Positions 1-5,890 of a DNA stretch of 11,814 nt are shown piece by piece; the first letter of the stretch is position 1, and every line of letters starts with the position of its first letter. The notes beneath the pieces were generated by a model, which had not been told where the DNA came from, did no database searches, and saw only the letters and a list, made by a program, of their open reading frames with translations. Source of the DNA: an uncultured Mollicutes bacterium (lineage in GTDB: Bacteria > Bacillota_I > Bacilli_A > Acholeplasmatales > Anaeroplasmataceae); NCBI GenBank assembly GCA_900547045.1, contig URFB01000021.1, forward strand, positions 1 to 11,814, read 5' to 3'. The position numbers and the translations under genes were made by a program.

Positions 1-239
1 ATAGCCGGAATTGCAAATCTACCCATAATAAAATTTGCTAAAGTATTAATAGGAATAACAATGATACCAATCCAACCCCATCTTGTTATTGCAACTAATG
101 CCATAAGCATTCCCAAGACAGGAAAAGGTCGTATATTCGGAATAAACATATTAACACATAATGTAGTTAATAATTCAATACCAAAAGCTAATGCTGATAT
201 CATAATTAAATCAACTATACGATATGTCTTCAGTTTCAT
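1..239 (-). CDS. Integral membrane protein, N-terminal part, possibly ECF transporter S component
   Basis: The gene runs off the left edge, so only the first 79 residues are visible. They begin MKLKTYRIVDLIMISALAFG and form a hydrophobic segment at about residues 9-32, a short polar break with a proline (IPNIRPFP, about 34-41), and two further hydrophobic stretches around 41-51 and 55-72. A TRWGW motif and an asparagine/glycine-rich helix end (LANFIMGR) are visible. This layout resembles small S-components of energy-coupling factor vitamin transporters, but the piece is too short to be sure; another small multipass protein is possible. The ATG at 239 is preceded by AAGGAAGG 11 bases upstream, and no other in-frame start exists before the upstream stop at 285-287. 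A promoter with an operator in its spacer lies about 150 bases upstream, giving a long leader of about 144 bases. Confidence 0.6.
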   Translation of the reverse strand, partial: MKLKTYRIVDLIMISALAFGIELLTTLCVNMFIPNIRPFPVLGMLMALVAITRWGWIGIIVIPINTLANFIMGRFAIPA

Positions 240-389
240 CCTTACAGCTGTCCTTCCTTTTGGCCTAACGCCATTCTCATAATATCACTATTAAATACAT
301 AAAAAGCAAACAAACATTTACACATTTTCAAATAATCCACACATTAATTCTAAACGGAAAAAAGCCACGTTGCTTTTTATACATTTCCT

Positions 390-418
390 ATTTTAACACT
401 TATGAAAACGCTAGTCAA
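390..418 (-). promoter_or_regulatory. Promoter of the leftward membrane protein gene
   Basis: Read on the minus strand: -35 TTGACT (413-418), 17-base spacer, -10 TAAAAT (390-395). The predicted start of transcription is near 383, which gives a leader of about 144 bases before the ATG at 239. The first operator box (403-417) lies in the spacer and covers most of the -35, a classic position for repression. Confidence 0.5.
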
Positions 419-466
419 CTACTTAATGAAAACTTTTTCATAATTTTTGTAAACGCTTTTTTTACA
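403..466. promoter_or_regulatory. Cluster of three LacI/CcpA-type operator boxes
   Basis: Three boxes share the TGWAAAC core of LacI-family and catabolite-repression (cre) sites. Box 1 is TGAAAACGCTAGTCA (403-417). Box 2 is TGAAAACTTTTTCA (427-440), an inverted repeat TGAAAA/TTTTCA differing from an ideal cre at one central base. Box 3 is TGTAAACGCTTTTTTTACA (448-466), whose ends TGTAAA/TTTACA are inverted repeats. Box 1 overlaps the leftward promoter; boxes 2 and 3 lie just upstream of its -35. They are more than 110 bases from the esterase promoter, so control of that gene is less certain. The protein that binds is not in the window. Confidence 0.5.
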
Positions 467-580
467 CTTTTTTAAGATACTTAAGCTATTCTTTTTCAAT
501 TTATTAATATTTGAGGTTTAATGTCATTATTTCAAATAAAAAAATATCTAAAAAATGATAATTTTAATATTTTTTAAAAT

Positions 581-610
581 TTGAGTTATTTTTTCCAACA
601 TTTTTAGTAT
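581..610 (+). promoter_or_regulatory. Candidate promoter of the pectinesterase gene
   Basis: A possible -35 TTGAGT (581-586) and -10 TAGTAT (605-610) are separated by 18 bases. A second -10-like element with an upstream TG (TGCTAGTAT, 616-624) lies just downstream, but no good -35 pairs with it. Either would give a short leader carrying the ribosome binding site GAGGTG at 636-641. Confidence 0.3.
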
Positions 611-650
611 ATATGTGCTAGTATTTAGACAAAATGAGGTGTATTTTACT

Positions 651-1538
651 ATGGAATTTTATTTAAATAATGAGCAAAGCTTGAATGAAATTTTAAAAAA
701 TTGTCACGATGGCGATATTGTTCATCTAGCTTCTAGGGTATATTATGAAAAAATTAAAATTACTATTCCCAATTTAACCATTATTGGTCATAATTCTTCA
801 ATTGAATATAAGGACTATTATAATAAAATAGCTAAGGATAATAAGGAGCTTCTTACAGTTAGAACCTATACTCTAATGGTTGAGGCTTCAAATGTTACTT
901 TAAAGAATCTTACCATTAAAAATTTATCAGTACCAAATAGAACCTATGGACAAGCAGTTGCCTTACATGTTATTGGCGATTCCTTCAAGGCTATTGCTTG
1001 TAATATTATTGGCGCTCAGGATACAATTCTTGCTGGTCCTATTCCTTATGATTTAACCATAAGATATAAGGATTTACTTCCACTTGACGAATTAAGTCAG
1101 GCAAAATCTCATCAACTATATGATCATTGCTATATCGAGGGAGATGTTGATTTTATTTTTGGCTGTGGCATCTGCTACTTCAATGAAAGTGAAATTCATT
1201 CAATTGGCAAAGGCTATATTTGTGCCCCATCTCATCCTAAGGAATATAGCTATGGCTTTGTATTTTATAAATGTAGGCTAACTGGTTCTGATGAAATCAA
1301 GAATCGAGTTTATCTAGGCCGTCCTTGGCGTGATTACGGTCAGGCCTGCTTCATAAGCTGTCAGGCTTCTTCTCATATTAAGCCTGAGGGCTATCATTAT
1401 TGGCAGGAATCAAGAAAAGAAACATGTAGATTAAGTATATATGAGACATTAAATGAAAAAGACCTTGCTTCTTTTGTCAAGGTCTTAGATTCAAATGATT
1501 TAAATAAATATACACTTGAAAAAGTAATGAAGGGTTAA
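651..1538 (+). CDS. Pectin methylesterase (carbohydrate esterase family 8)
   Basis: Pectinesterase removes methyl esters from galacturonate units of pectin, using a right-handed beta-helix fold. All main family motifs are present in 295 residues: QAVAL (101-105), QDT with Asp124, DFIFG with the catalytic nucleophile Asp167 (167-171), and LGRPW with Arg234 (232-236). The usual GxYxE motif is altered to RVYYE (29-33). The two catalytic aspartates lie 43 residues apart, about twice the plant spacing, because of a proline-rich insert seen in many bacterial members. There is no signal peptide: the N-terminus is polar (MEFYLNNEQS), so it should act in the cytoplasm on imported oligosaccharides (inference). 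I chose the ATG at 651 because GAGGTG (636-641) lies 9 bases upstream; a GTG at 615 opens the frame 12 codons earlier but lacks a binding site. The gene converges with the MATE gene and ends inside a shared terminator. Confidence 0.9.
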   Translation: MEFYLNNEQSLNEILKNCHDGDIVHLASRVYYEKIKITIPNLTIIGHNSSIEYKDYYNKIAKDNKELLTVRTYTLMVEASNVTLKNLTIKNLSVPNRTYGQAVALHVIGDSFKAIACNIIGAQDTILAGPIPYDLTIRYKDLLPLDELSQAKSHQLYDHCYIEGDVDFIFGCGICYFNESEIHSIGKGYICAPSHPKEYSYGFVFYKCRLTGSDEIKNRVYLGRPWRDYGQACFISCQASSHIKPEGYHYWQESRKETCRLSIYETLNEKDLASFVKVLDSNDLNKYTLEKVMKG

Positions 1539-1562
1539 GCACTTTGCTTAACCTTTATTTTT
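1530..1562. terminator. Bidirectional terminator shared by esterase and MATE genes
   Basis: A perfect 8-bp stem GGTTAAGC/GCTTAACC (1533-1540 with 1546-1553) closes a 5-base loop and extends outward with G-T and A-T pairs to 1530/1556. It is followed by TTTATTTTT rightward and preceded by A-rich sequence, so it can work both ways. The TTAA at 1535-1538 in the left arm contains both stop codons, one per strand. Confidence 0.8.
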
Positions 1563-2914
1563 AATAATTTAGGGAAAATTAGCATAAAACCGCCTGCCGT
1601 TATTGTTGATGAAATTATATCCGATACTGATTCTGCTAAATAGCAGCCCTTTGTACCAATAAAAATAGGAAAAGCAATGGTAAAGATAATTGTAAGACCC
1701 TTCCTTATTAAAGAAAAGACAATTGCCCTGCTTGCGTGACCTAAACCTACAATTGAATCTACACAGCACCACTGAAGGGGTAATAATATTACTCCGAAGC
1801 AATACCAGCGAATAATATTAGGTGCAAGTCTTAAAATTTCTACTTGTGTTTCCTTTGCTTCTGTTAAAATAAATAATTTAATAAAATATTTTGAAAAGAA
1901 CATTGAAACAATAAACATAATAACAGCGTAAATATAGCAAATCATAAGTTCATATAAAAAGCCCTGCTTAACCCTTTTAGGATTAGATGCTCCATAGTTA
2001 TAGCTTAAAAATGGCTGACCACCTAAGGTAATTCCTGAAAAAGGCATTGATATTAAGGTAAAGAAGCTTAATAAAATAGAATTGATTGTTAAATATAAAT
2101 CGGCGTTAGCTGATGAATAAATAGAAACCATTTTTTTCATTACAATTAAAATAACACTATCAGTAAAAGTAATAATGAAGGGACAAAAGCCAATAACCAT
2201 TATTTTTTTCATATAAGCTAAAGAATATCCATTGAAGGTCATTTTTACAACACTTTTATTAGATATTAAAAAGGAAAAAGCAAATAAGGCAGAAATAGCC
2301 TGAGAAATGATAGTCGCAAGCGCTGCACCCTTAACTCCCATATGAAGGGGGAAAATAAAAATATAATCAAGTAAAATATTAGATAGCGCACCAATTATTA
2401 CTGTAAGCATAGCTCTTGTGCTTTTACCCTGGCAGGTAATAAAGCTATTAAGACCAAGGCTTAGTAAGCAAAAAAAGGTTCCTAGTACATAAATTGTAAT
2501 ATAGTCACTTGCATATTGATAATTATTTTCAGTTGCACCAAAGGCATAAAGAAGGGGCGCTTTAAATACTAAAAATATAATCATAAGTATTAATGTAATA
2601 ATGACTAGTAATAAAAAGCTATTAGCCATTATTTTTTGAGCATCCTTATAATCCTTTTGACCAAGCCTTGTTGCAAACAAAGGTGATGCACCCTGACATA
2701 TTAAATACGTAAACGATGTTATAAGGGTTGTAATAGGTGCACATATTCCTACTCCAGCAAGAGCTAAGCCCGATTCGCTTTGCATATTAGCGATAAATAA
2801 TTTATCCACAACCCCATAAAAGATATTTACAAATTGCGCTAGCATCGACGGCAATGTTAAGGCTAGCATAGCCTTTAGGGGATGAGTTTTATTAAGTAAT
2901 TCATTTGAAGCCAT
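1535..2914 (-). CDS. MATE-family multidrug/toxin efflux transporter
   Basis: A cation-coupled antiporter of the multidrug and toxic compound extrusion family. The 459 residues fit the family length and hold about 12 hydrophobic segments in two similar halves. The N-terminus (NKTHPLKAMLALTLPSMLAQ, then NIFYGVVDKLFIAN) and the GQPFLSYNYGA motif in the second half are typical of MATE proteins of the MepA/DinF-like bacterial branch. The substrate cannot be told. I chose the ATG at 2914 rather than the GTG at 2926: the promoter just upstream predicts transcription starting near 2924, so the GTG would not be safely inside the message. GGTG (2921-2924) six bases before the ATG is the only ribosome binding site, giving an unusually short leader of about ten bases. 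The gene stands alone, converging with the esterase gene. Confidence 0.92.
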   Translation of the reverse strand: MASNELLNKTHPLKAMLALTLPSMLAQFVNIFYGVVDKLFIANMQSESGLALAGVGICAPITTLITSFTYLICQGASPLFATRLGQKDYKDAQKIMANSFLLLVIITLILMIIFLVFKAPLLYAFGATENNYQYASDYITIYVLGTFFCLLSLGLNSFITCQGKSTRAMLTVIIGALSNILLDYIFIFPLHMGVKGAALATIISQAISALFAFSFLISNKSVVKMTFNGYSLAYMKKIMVIGFCPFIITFTDSVILIVMKKMVSIYSSANADLYLTINSILLSFFTLISMPFSGITLGGQPFLSYNYGASNPKRVKQGFLYELMICYIYAVIMFIVSMFFSKYFIKLFILTEAKETQVEILRLAPNIIRWYCFGVILLPLQWCCVDSIVGLGHASRAIVFSLIRKGLTIIFTIAFPIFIGTKGCYLAESVSDIISSTITAGGFMLIFPKLLKIKVKQSA

Positions 2915-2930
2915 AAAAATCACCAAAGCG

Positions 2931-2958
2931 ATTATAGCACTTTATTATTTTTCTTCAA
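2931..2958 (-). promoter_or_regulatory. Extended -10 promoter of the MATE gene
   Basis: On the minus strand: -35 TTGAAG (2953-2958), 16-base spacer, and a perfect -10 TATAAT (2931-2936) with an upstream TGC (extended -10). The predicted transcription start at about 2924 leaves only around ten bases before the ATG at 2914. Confidence 0.65.
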
Positions 2959-2974
2959 TCACTAAGCCCTAAAA

Positions 2975-3046
2975 AACGACACAATTTGACCTTTTAAGAA
3001 TAATTGATGTTTTTATAAGATAATTTTTACAATATCTTTTGTCGAT
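2975..3046. promoter_or_regulatory. Two weak 0A-box-like sites between MATE and spo0A
   Basis: Spo0A binds TGTCGAA-type boxes. TGTCGAT (3040-3046, plus strand) matches six of seven bases and lies about 50 bases upstream of the spo0A -35. TGTCGTT (2975-2981, minus strand) matches five of seven and lies just upstream of the MATE -35. Self-regulation by Spo0A is plausible, but short matches like these also occur by chance. Confidence 0.25.
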
Positions 3047-3091
3047 TATTAAATTAATTTTTAATCTTCTCAAACTTTTTTTCGTTTTTTC

Positions 3092-3120
3092 TTGTAATTA
3101 TTAAAATAAAAAATTATTAT
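3092..3120 (+). promoter_or_regulatory. Promoter of spo0A
   Basis: -35 TTGTAA (3092-3097), 17-base spacer, -10 TATTAT (3115-3120). Transcription would start near 3127, giving a leader of about 30 bases that carries the strong site GAGGAGG. I did not find a convincing sigma-H promoter. Confidence 0.5.
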
Positions 3121-3157
3121 ATAGTCAGTACAAATTTTTTATTGAGGAGGAATGTAC

Positions 3158-3934
3158 ATGATAAGGGTTGTTATCGCCGATGATTCAAGTCAAACAACAT
3201 TAATTGTCAGTGAATGCTTGAAAATGCAAGCCGGCTATGAAGTAGTAAAAACTTTTAATTCAGGAAAAACACTTCTAAGCTTTCTTGAATCAAATCAAGT
3301 AGATTTATTAATGCTTGATATTGTAATGCCTGAGGTAGATGGCTTCAAGGTTCTTGAGGATCTTGCAAACAAAAAGGATAAGTATCTTCGTCCTAAAAAG
3401 ATTATTATGCTTTCATCATTTAATAATGAATCACTTCTTGTTAGAGCATCTGCACTTGGCGCCGATTATTTCATTATCAAGCCAATTGATATGCAAAATT
3501 TACTAGAAACAATCAATAATTTATTTAAGGAATTGCCTAAGAAAAATAGTATAGGCACAGCTTCATCTGAAAAGGAAACGGATTTAAATGAGGAAATAAC
3601 AAACATTTTACATGAAATTGGCGTTCCCGCACATATTAAGGGCTACCTTTATTTACGTGAAGCCATTACAATGGTTTACAATGATATTAATGTCTTAGGT
3701 GCTATTACTAAGGTTTTATATCCTATCATTGCCAAGAAATTTAATACAACCTCATCTAGAGTTGAGCGTGCCATTAGGCATTCAATTGAGGTTGCTTGGG
3801 GGAGAGGAAATGTCGATACAATCGCTAGCATTTTTTCATATACAGTAAGTTATAATAAATCAAAGCCTACTAATAGTGAATTTATCGCTATGATTGCGGA
3901 CAAGCTTCGTCTTGAGCATAAGGTCACAATTTAA
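3158..3934 (+). CDS. spo0A: Spo0A, master response regulator of sporulation
   Basis: Spo0A is the transcription factor that, when phosphorylated, commits the cell to sporulation. The 258 residues have the full two-domain layout. The receiver domain (about 1-120) carries the acidic pair Asp8/Asp9, phospho-acceptor Asp54 in LMLDIVMP, Ser86/Ser87 and Lys108 in IIKPI. After a variable linker (about 121-142) comes the Spo0A-specific DNA-binding domain (about 143-258) with ILHEIGVPAHIKGY, the recognition helix around SSRVERAIRHSIEVAWGRG, and KPTNSEFIAMIADKLRLE near the end. I chose the ATG at 3158, since GAGGAGG (3144-3150) sits 7 bases before it and only 1 base before the in-frame ATG at 3152. In many Bacillota spo0A follows spoIVB; here its neighbours are a MATE gene and glmS. 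The stop codon lies in the loop of its terminator. Confidence 0.96.
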   Translation: MIRVVIADDSSQTTLIVSECLKMQAGYEVVKTFNSGKTLLSFLESNQVDLLMLDIVMPEVDGFKVLEDLANKKDKYLRPKKIIMLSSFNNESLLVRASALGADYFIIKPIDMQNLLETINNLFKELPKKNSIGTASSEKETDLNEEITNILHEIGVPAHIKGYLYLREAITMVYNDINVLGAITKVLYPIIAKKFNTTSSRVERAIRHSIEVAWGRGNVDTIASIFSYTVSYNKSKPTNSEFIAMIADKLRLEHKVTI

Positions 3935-3950
3935 TTTGTGACCTTTTTTT
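3921..3950 (+). terminator. Intrinsic terminator of spo0A
   Basis: An 8-bp perfect stem GGTCACAA/TTGTGACC (3922-3929 with 3936-3943), six-base loop TTTAAT containing the stop codon, then a run of seven T (3944-3950). Confidence 0.85.
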
Positions 3951-3994
3951 GTATTTTTTTAAATATTTTGCGCATACTAATTATTGGTGATAAG

Positions 3995-4171
3995 GTGCGA
4001 TTACTTGGAATTCTTTTGATTTTATGCTCTTCTATACTATCAAGTAGCTTAATTTATCTTTTATTAATTGCTATTTCAAGCATTTCATTTCATTGGTATA
4101 TTTTAATTCTTCTTTTACTATGTGCTAGCCTATTTTCAATTGTACCAATGCTGACCTTTAAATCACAGTAA
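3995..4171 (+). CDS. Possible 58-residue two-helix membrane protein
   Basis: No family is recognised. The open frame continues upstream to a GTG at 3938, but that lies inside the spo0A terminator, so the GTG at 3995 is the more sensible start. From there the protein reads as a hairpin of two hydrophobic helices (about residues 4-27 and 34-51) joined by SISFHWY, with an arginine at the start and a lysine at the end. The ribosome binding site is weak (GGTGAT at 3985-3990). The frame overlaps the 3' end of glmS by 14 bases on the opposite strand, and no separate promoter is obvious. T-rich DNA often gives hydrophobic chance frames, so this may not be a gene. Confidence 0.3.
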   Translation: MRLLGILLILCSSILSSSLIYLLLIAISSISFHWYILILLLLCASLFSIVPMLTFKSQ

Positions 4172-5792
4172 CACTTTTAGCTAAATTTCTAGGATGATCC
4201 GGATCATTACCAAGCTCACTAGCCGTATAATAGGCAATAAGCTGGACATATCTTGCAAGGCTTAAGGCTCCTAGGGTTTTAAGGTAGTATTTATTTTCTA
4301 AAAAAAAGATATTCCCACCTCTTGCCTTAGCCTCATTTAAGCAGGAAACTAAAAAGCTATTTCCAGATGATAAGGCAATCACCGCGCTTTTATTAGAAAT
4401 TAATGCTAAGGACCCGTGCTTAAGCTCTGAGGTTGAATAGCCCTCCGTAGGGATATAGGCAATTTCCTTAAGCTTTAAGGATCCTTCCTTACTAATTATA
4501 AAGTCATAGCCATGACCTAAATAAAAAACATTATTCATTCTTGCTAACTGCTTTGATATCTTTTTATCAAAGCTTTTTTTTATTTCCTCCAAATTCTTAA
4601 TATAGCCAAAAATCTCATCATAGCTTTCTTGCTTAAATTGCATAATTAAAGCATAAAAGACTAAAACAGATTGGTTAAAGCTTTTAGTTGAAGCTACGGC
4701 GATTTCACGTCCCGCTTCTATATCAAGCACTAAAGGAATATGCAAGGCCATTTGTGAGCTTAACCTGTTTGTCACAAGCATAGCTCTTTTAGGCTTTATT
4801 TTTTCAATTGCTTGTAATACATCAGCTGTTTCTCCACTTTGAGAAACAAAGATAAAGCTTGCATCCTTATATATATTATTAAAGCTAAATTCAGTCGGTA
4901 AAAAGGCTCTAGCTCTTTTATTAAGAAGCTCCTCAATCATTTTAGCTATATATTCAGAGGCGTAAAAGGATGAACCACTTCCAATAAGAACAAATTCACT
5001 AGCCTCATCAATAAACTTAAGCAATTTATCACTAGCCTTAAAATACTTATAAATGTTTAAGGCTAACTGCTCCTCCTCTTCAATTTCTTCTAGCATGATT
5101 TGATCATTTGTCTCATTAAAGCTAAAGCTATAGGGAAGAAAGGCTGATTCATCTGATAAATAAATTTTCGGCCCAATAGAGCCATATGACATATCACTAA
5201 TGTGCTTATAATATTTTGTATTATTAGGAAAAGCATAAATATCTGATGCAAGATAATAATCCTTATCATTATAGCCTATAAGCAAGGATGATTTATTTTT
5301 CATAAAATAAATGCTTTTATCATTTTTAATCATAAATAAAATAGCATATGATCCCTTTATTACTTCCATCACCTTTTTTATTGCCTCAAAGGGAGAATAG
5401 CTTCTAATAAATAAGCTTAAAAGCTCAGCAATTACCTCTGTATCAGTATCTGATACAAATTGATGATTTTTAAAATAGGTCTCCTTAATTAAAGCTTCAT
5501 TTTCTAAAATTCCATTATGAACCATTAAAATATCCCCATTACTAGATGACTGAGGATGAGCATTTATCTCACTTACAGCCCCATTAGTTGCCCATCTTGT
5601 ATGACAAATCGCCCTAGTAATTAATTTGTTTTCCTCTTCATCTAATGCTTTAATTCTTCCTACCCTTTTATATATAAGGTTATTATCATATCCAATACCA
5701 TAGGAATCATATCCTCGATATTCTAATTTTTTTAAGAAATTTAAGGCATCATTTATTCTAAATGAGCCAAATTGACCATATATTCCACACAT
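4158..5792 (-). CDS. glmS: Glutamine-fructose-6-phosphate aminotransferase (short form)
   Basis: GlmS makes glucosamine-6-phosphate from fructose-6-phosphate and glutamine, the first step towards peptidoglycan amino sugars, in the cytoplasm. The class II glutaminase domain (about 1-225) starts MCGIYG with nucleophile Cys2 and has HTRWATNG (64-71; the usual final H is N), HNGILEN (92-98) and SDTDTE (114-119). Two SIS domains follow with GSGSS (271-275), SQSGET (327-332), VASTK (376-380), EGSLKLKEIAY (446-456) and ELKHG (466-470). By eye, Lys450, Glu453, His469 and Lys539 match the catalytic residues Lys485, Glu488, His504 and Lys603 of E. coli GlmS. At 544 residues it is about 60 shorter than usual, losing roughly 28 in the glutaminase/linker region and about 29 in the second SIS domain. 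It ends VTVI instead of VTVE. GAGGTG (5798-5803) precedes the ATG. No glmS ribozyme fits in the short leader. Confidence 0.92.
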   Translation of the reverse strand: MCGIYGQFGSFRINDALNFLKKLEYRGYDSYGIGYDNNLIYKRVGRIKALDEEENKLITRAICHTRWATNGAVSEINAHPQSSSNGDILMVHNGILENEALIKETYFKNHQFVSDTDTEVIAELLSLFIRSYSPFEAIKKVMEVIKGSYAILFMIKNDKSIYFMKNKSSLLIGYNDKDYYLASDIYAFPNNTKYYKHISDMSYGSIGPKIYLSDESAFLPYSFSFNETNDQIMLEEIEEEEQLALNIYKYFKASDKLLKFIDEASEFVLIGSGSSFYASEYIAKMIEELLNKRARAFLPTEFSFNNIYKDASFIFVSQSGETADVLQAIEKIKPKRAMLVTNRLSSQMALHIPLVLDIEAGREIAVASTKSFNQSVLVFYALIMQFKQESYDEIFGYIKNLEEIKKSFDKKISKQLARMNNVFYLGHGYDFIISKEGSLKLKEIAYIPTEGYSTSELKHGSLALISNKSAVIALSSGNSFLVSCLNEAKARGGNIFFLENKYYLKTLGALSLARYVQLIAYYTASELGNDPDHPRNLAKSVTVI

Positions 5793-5862
5793 TATAGCAC
5801 CTCAATATATTTTATGCAGGATATGGTTAATTAGTCCCAAATTAAAATAAGTCTTTAAAATT

Positions 5863-5890
5863 AAAAAGGCTCCTAATTATTAGGAGACTT
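5863..5890 (-). terminator. Terminator of the methyltransferase gene
   Basis: On the minus strand CTCCTAA/TTAGGAG forms a 7-bp stem with a 3-base loop (5870-5876 with 5880-5886), followed by CC and five T (5863-5867). The stem includes the last codons and the TAG stop of the methyltransferase gene. Confidence 0.7.

Larger units (their letters stand above)
240..650. other. Intergenic regulatory region between divergent genes
   Basis: This 411-base, very AT-rich gap separates the leftward membrane protein and the rightward esterase. It contains the leftward promoter (390-418), three operator boxes (403-466), a 7-bp hairpin AAAAAGC/GCTTTTT with loop CACGTT at 359-378 that would lie at the very 5' end of the leftward transcript, a candidate rightward promoter (581-610), and the esterase ribosome binding site (636-641). 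I see no further gene; the stretch from about 470 to 580 shows nothing beyond A/T runs. Confidence 0.6.

Noticed and set aside
61..282. Plus-strand open frame of 73 codons
   Set aside because: It is antisense to the membrane protein gene at 1-239, which has a good start, binding site and hydrophobic pattern; the plus frame resembles no protein family.
615..650. GTG start 12 codons upstream for the pectinesterase
   Set aside because: No ribosome binding site precedes it, and GAGGTG is correctly spaced for the ATG at 651.
1569..1802. Minus-strand frame of 77 codons within the MATE gene
   Set aside because: It is an alternate-frame shadow of the MATE coding sequence.
3017..3038. Inverted repeat AAGATA/TATCTT in front of spo0A
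   Set aside because: A 6-bp A/T-rich arm with a 10-base loop is weak and easily explained by base composition.
3938..3994. Longer start (GTG at 3938) for the small membrane protein
   Set aside because: It lies in the right arm of the spo0A terminator and has no binding site.
5793..5862. glmS ribozyme/riboswitch upstream of glmS
   Set aside because: Only about 70 AT-rich bases separate glmS from the upstream terminator, too few for the ribozyme, and no matching core was seen.
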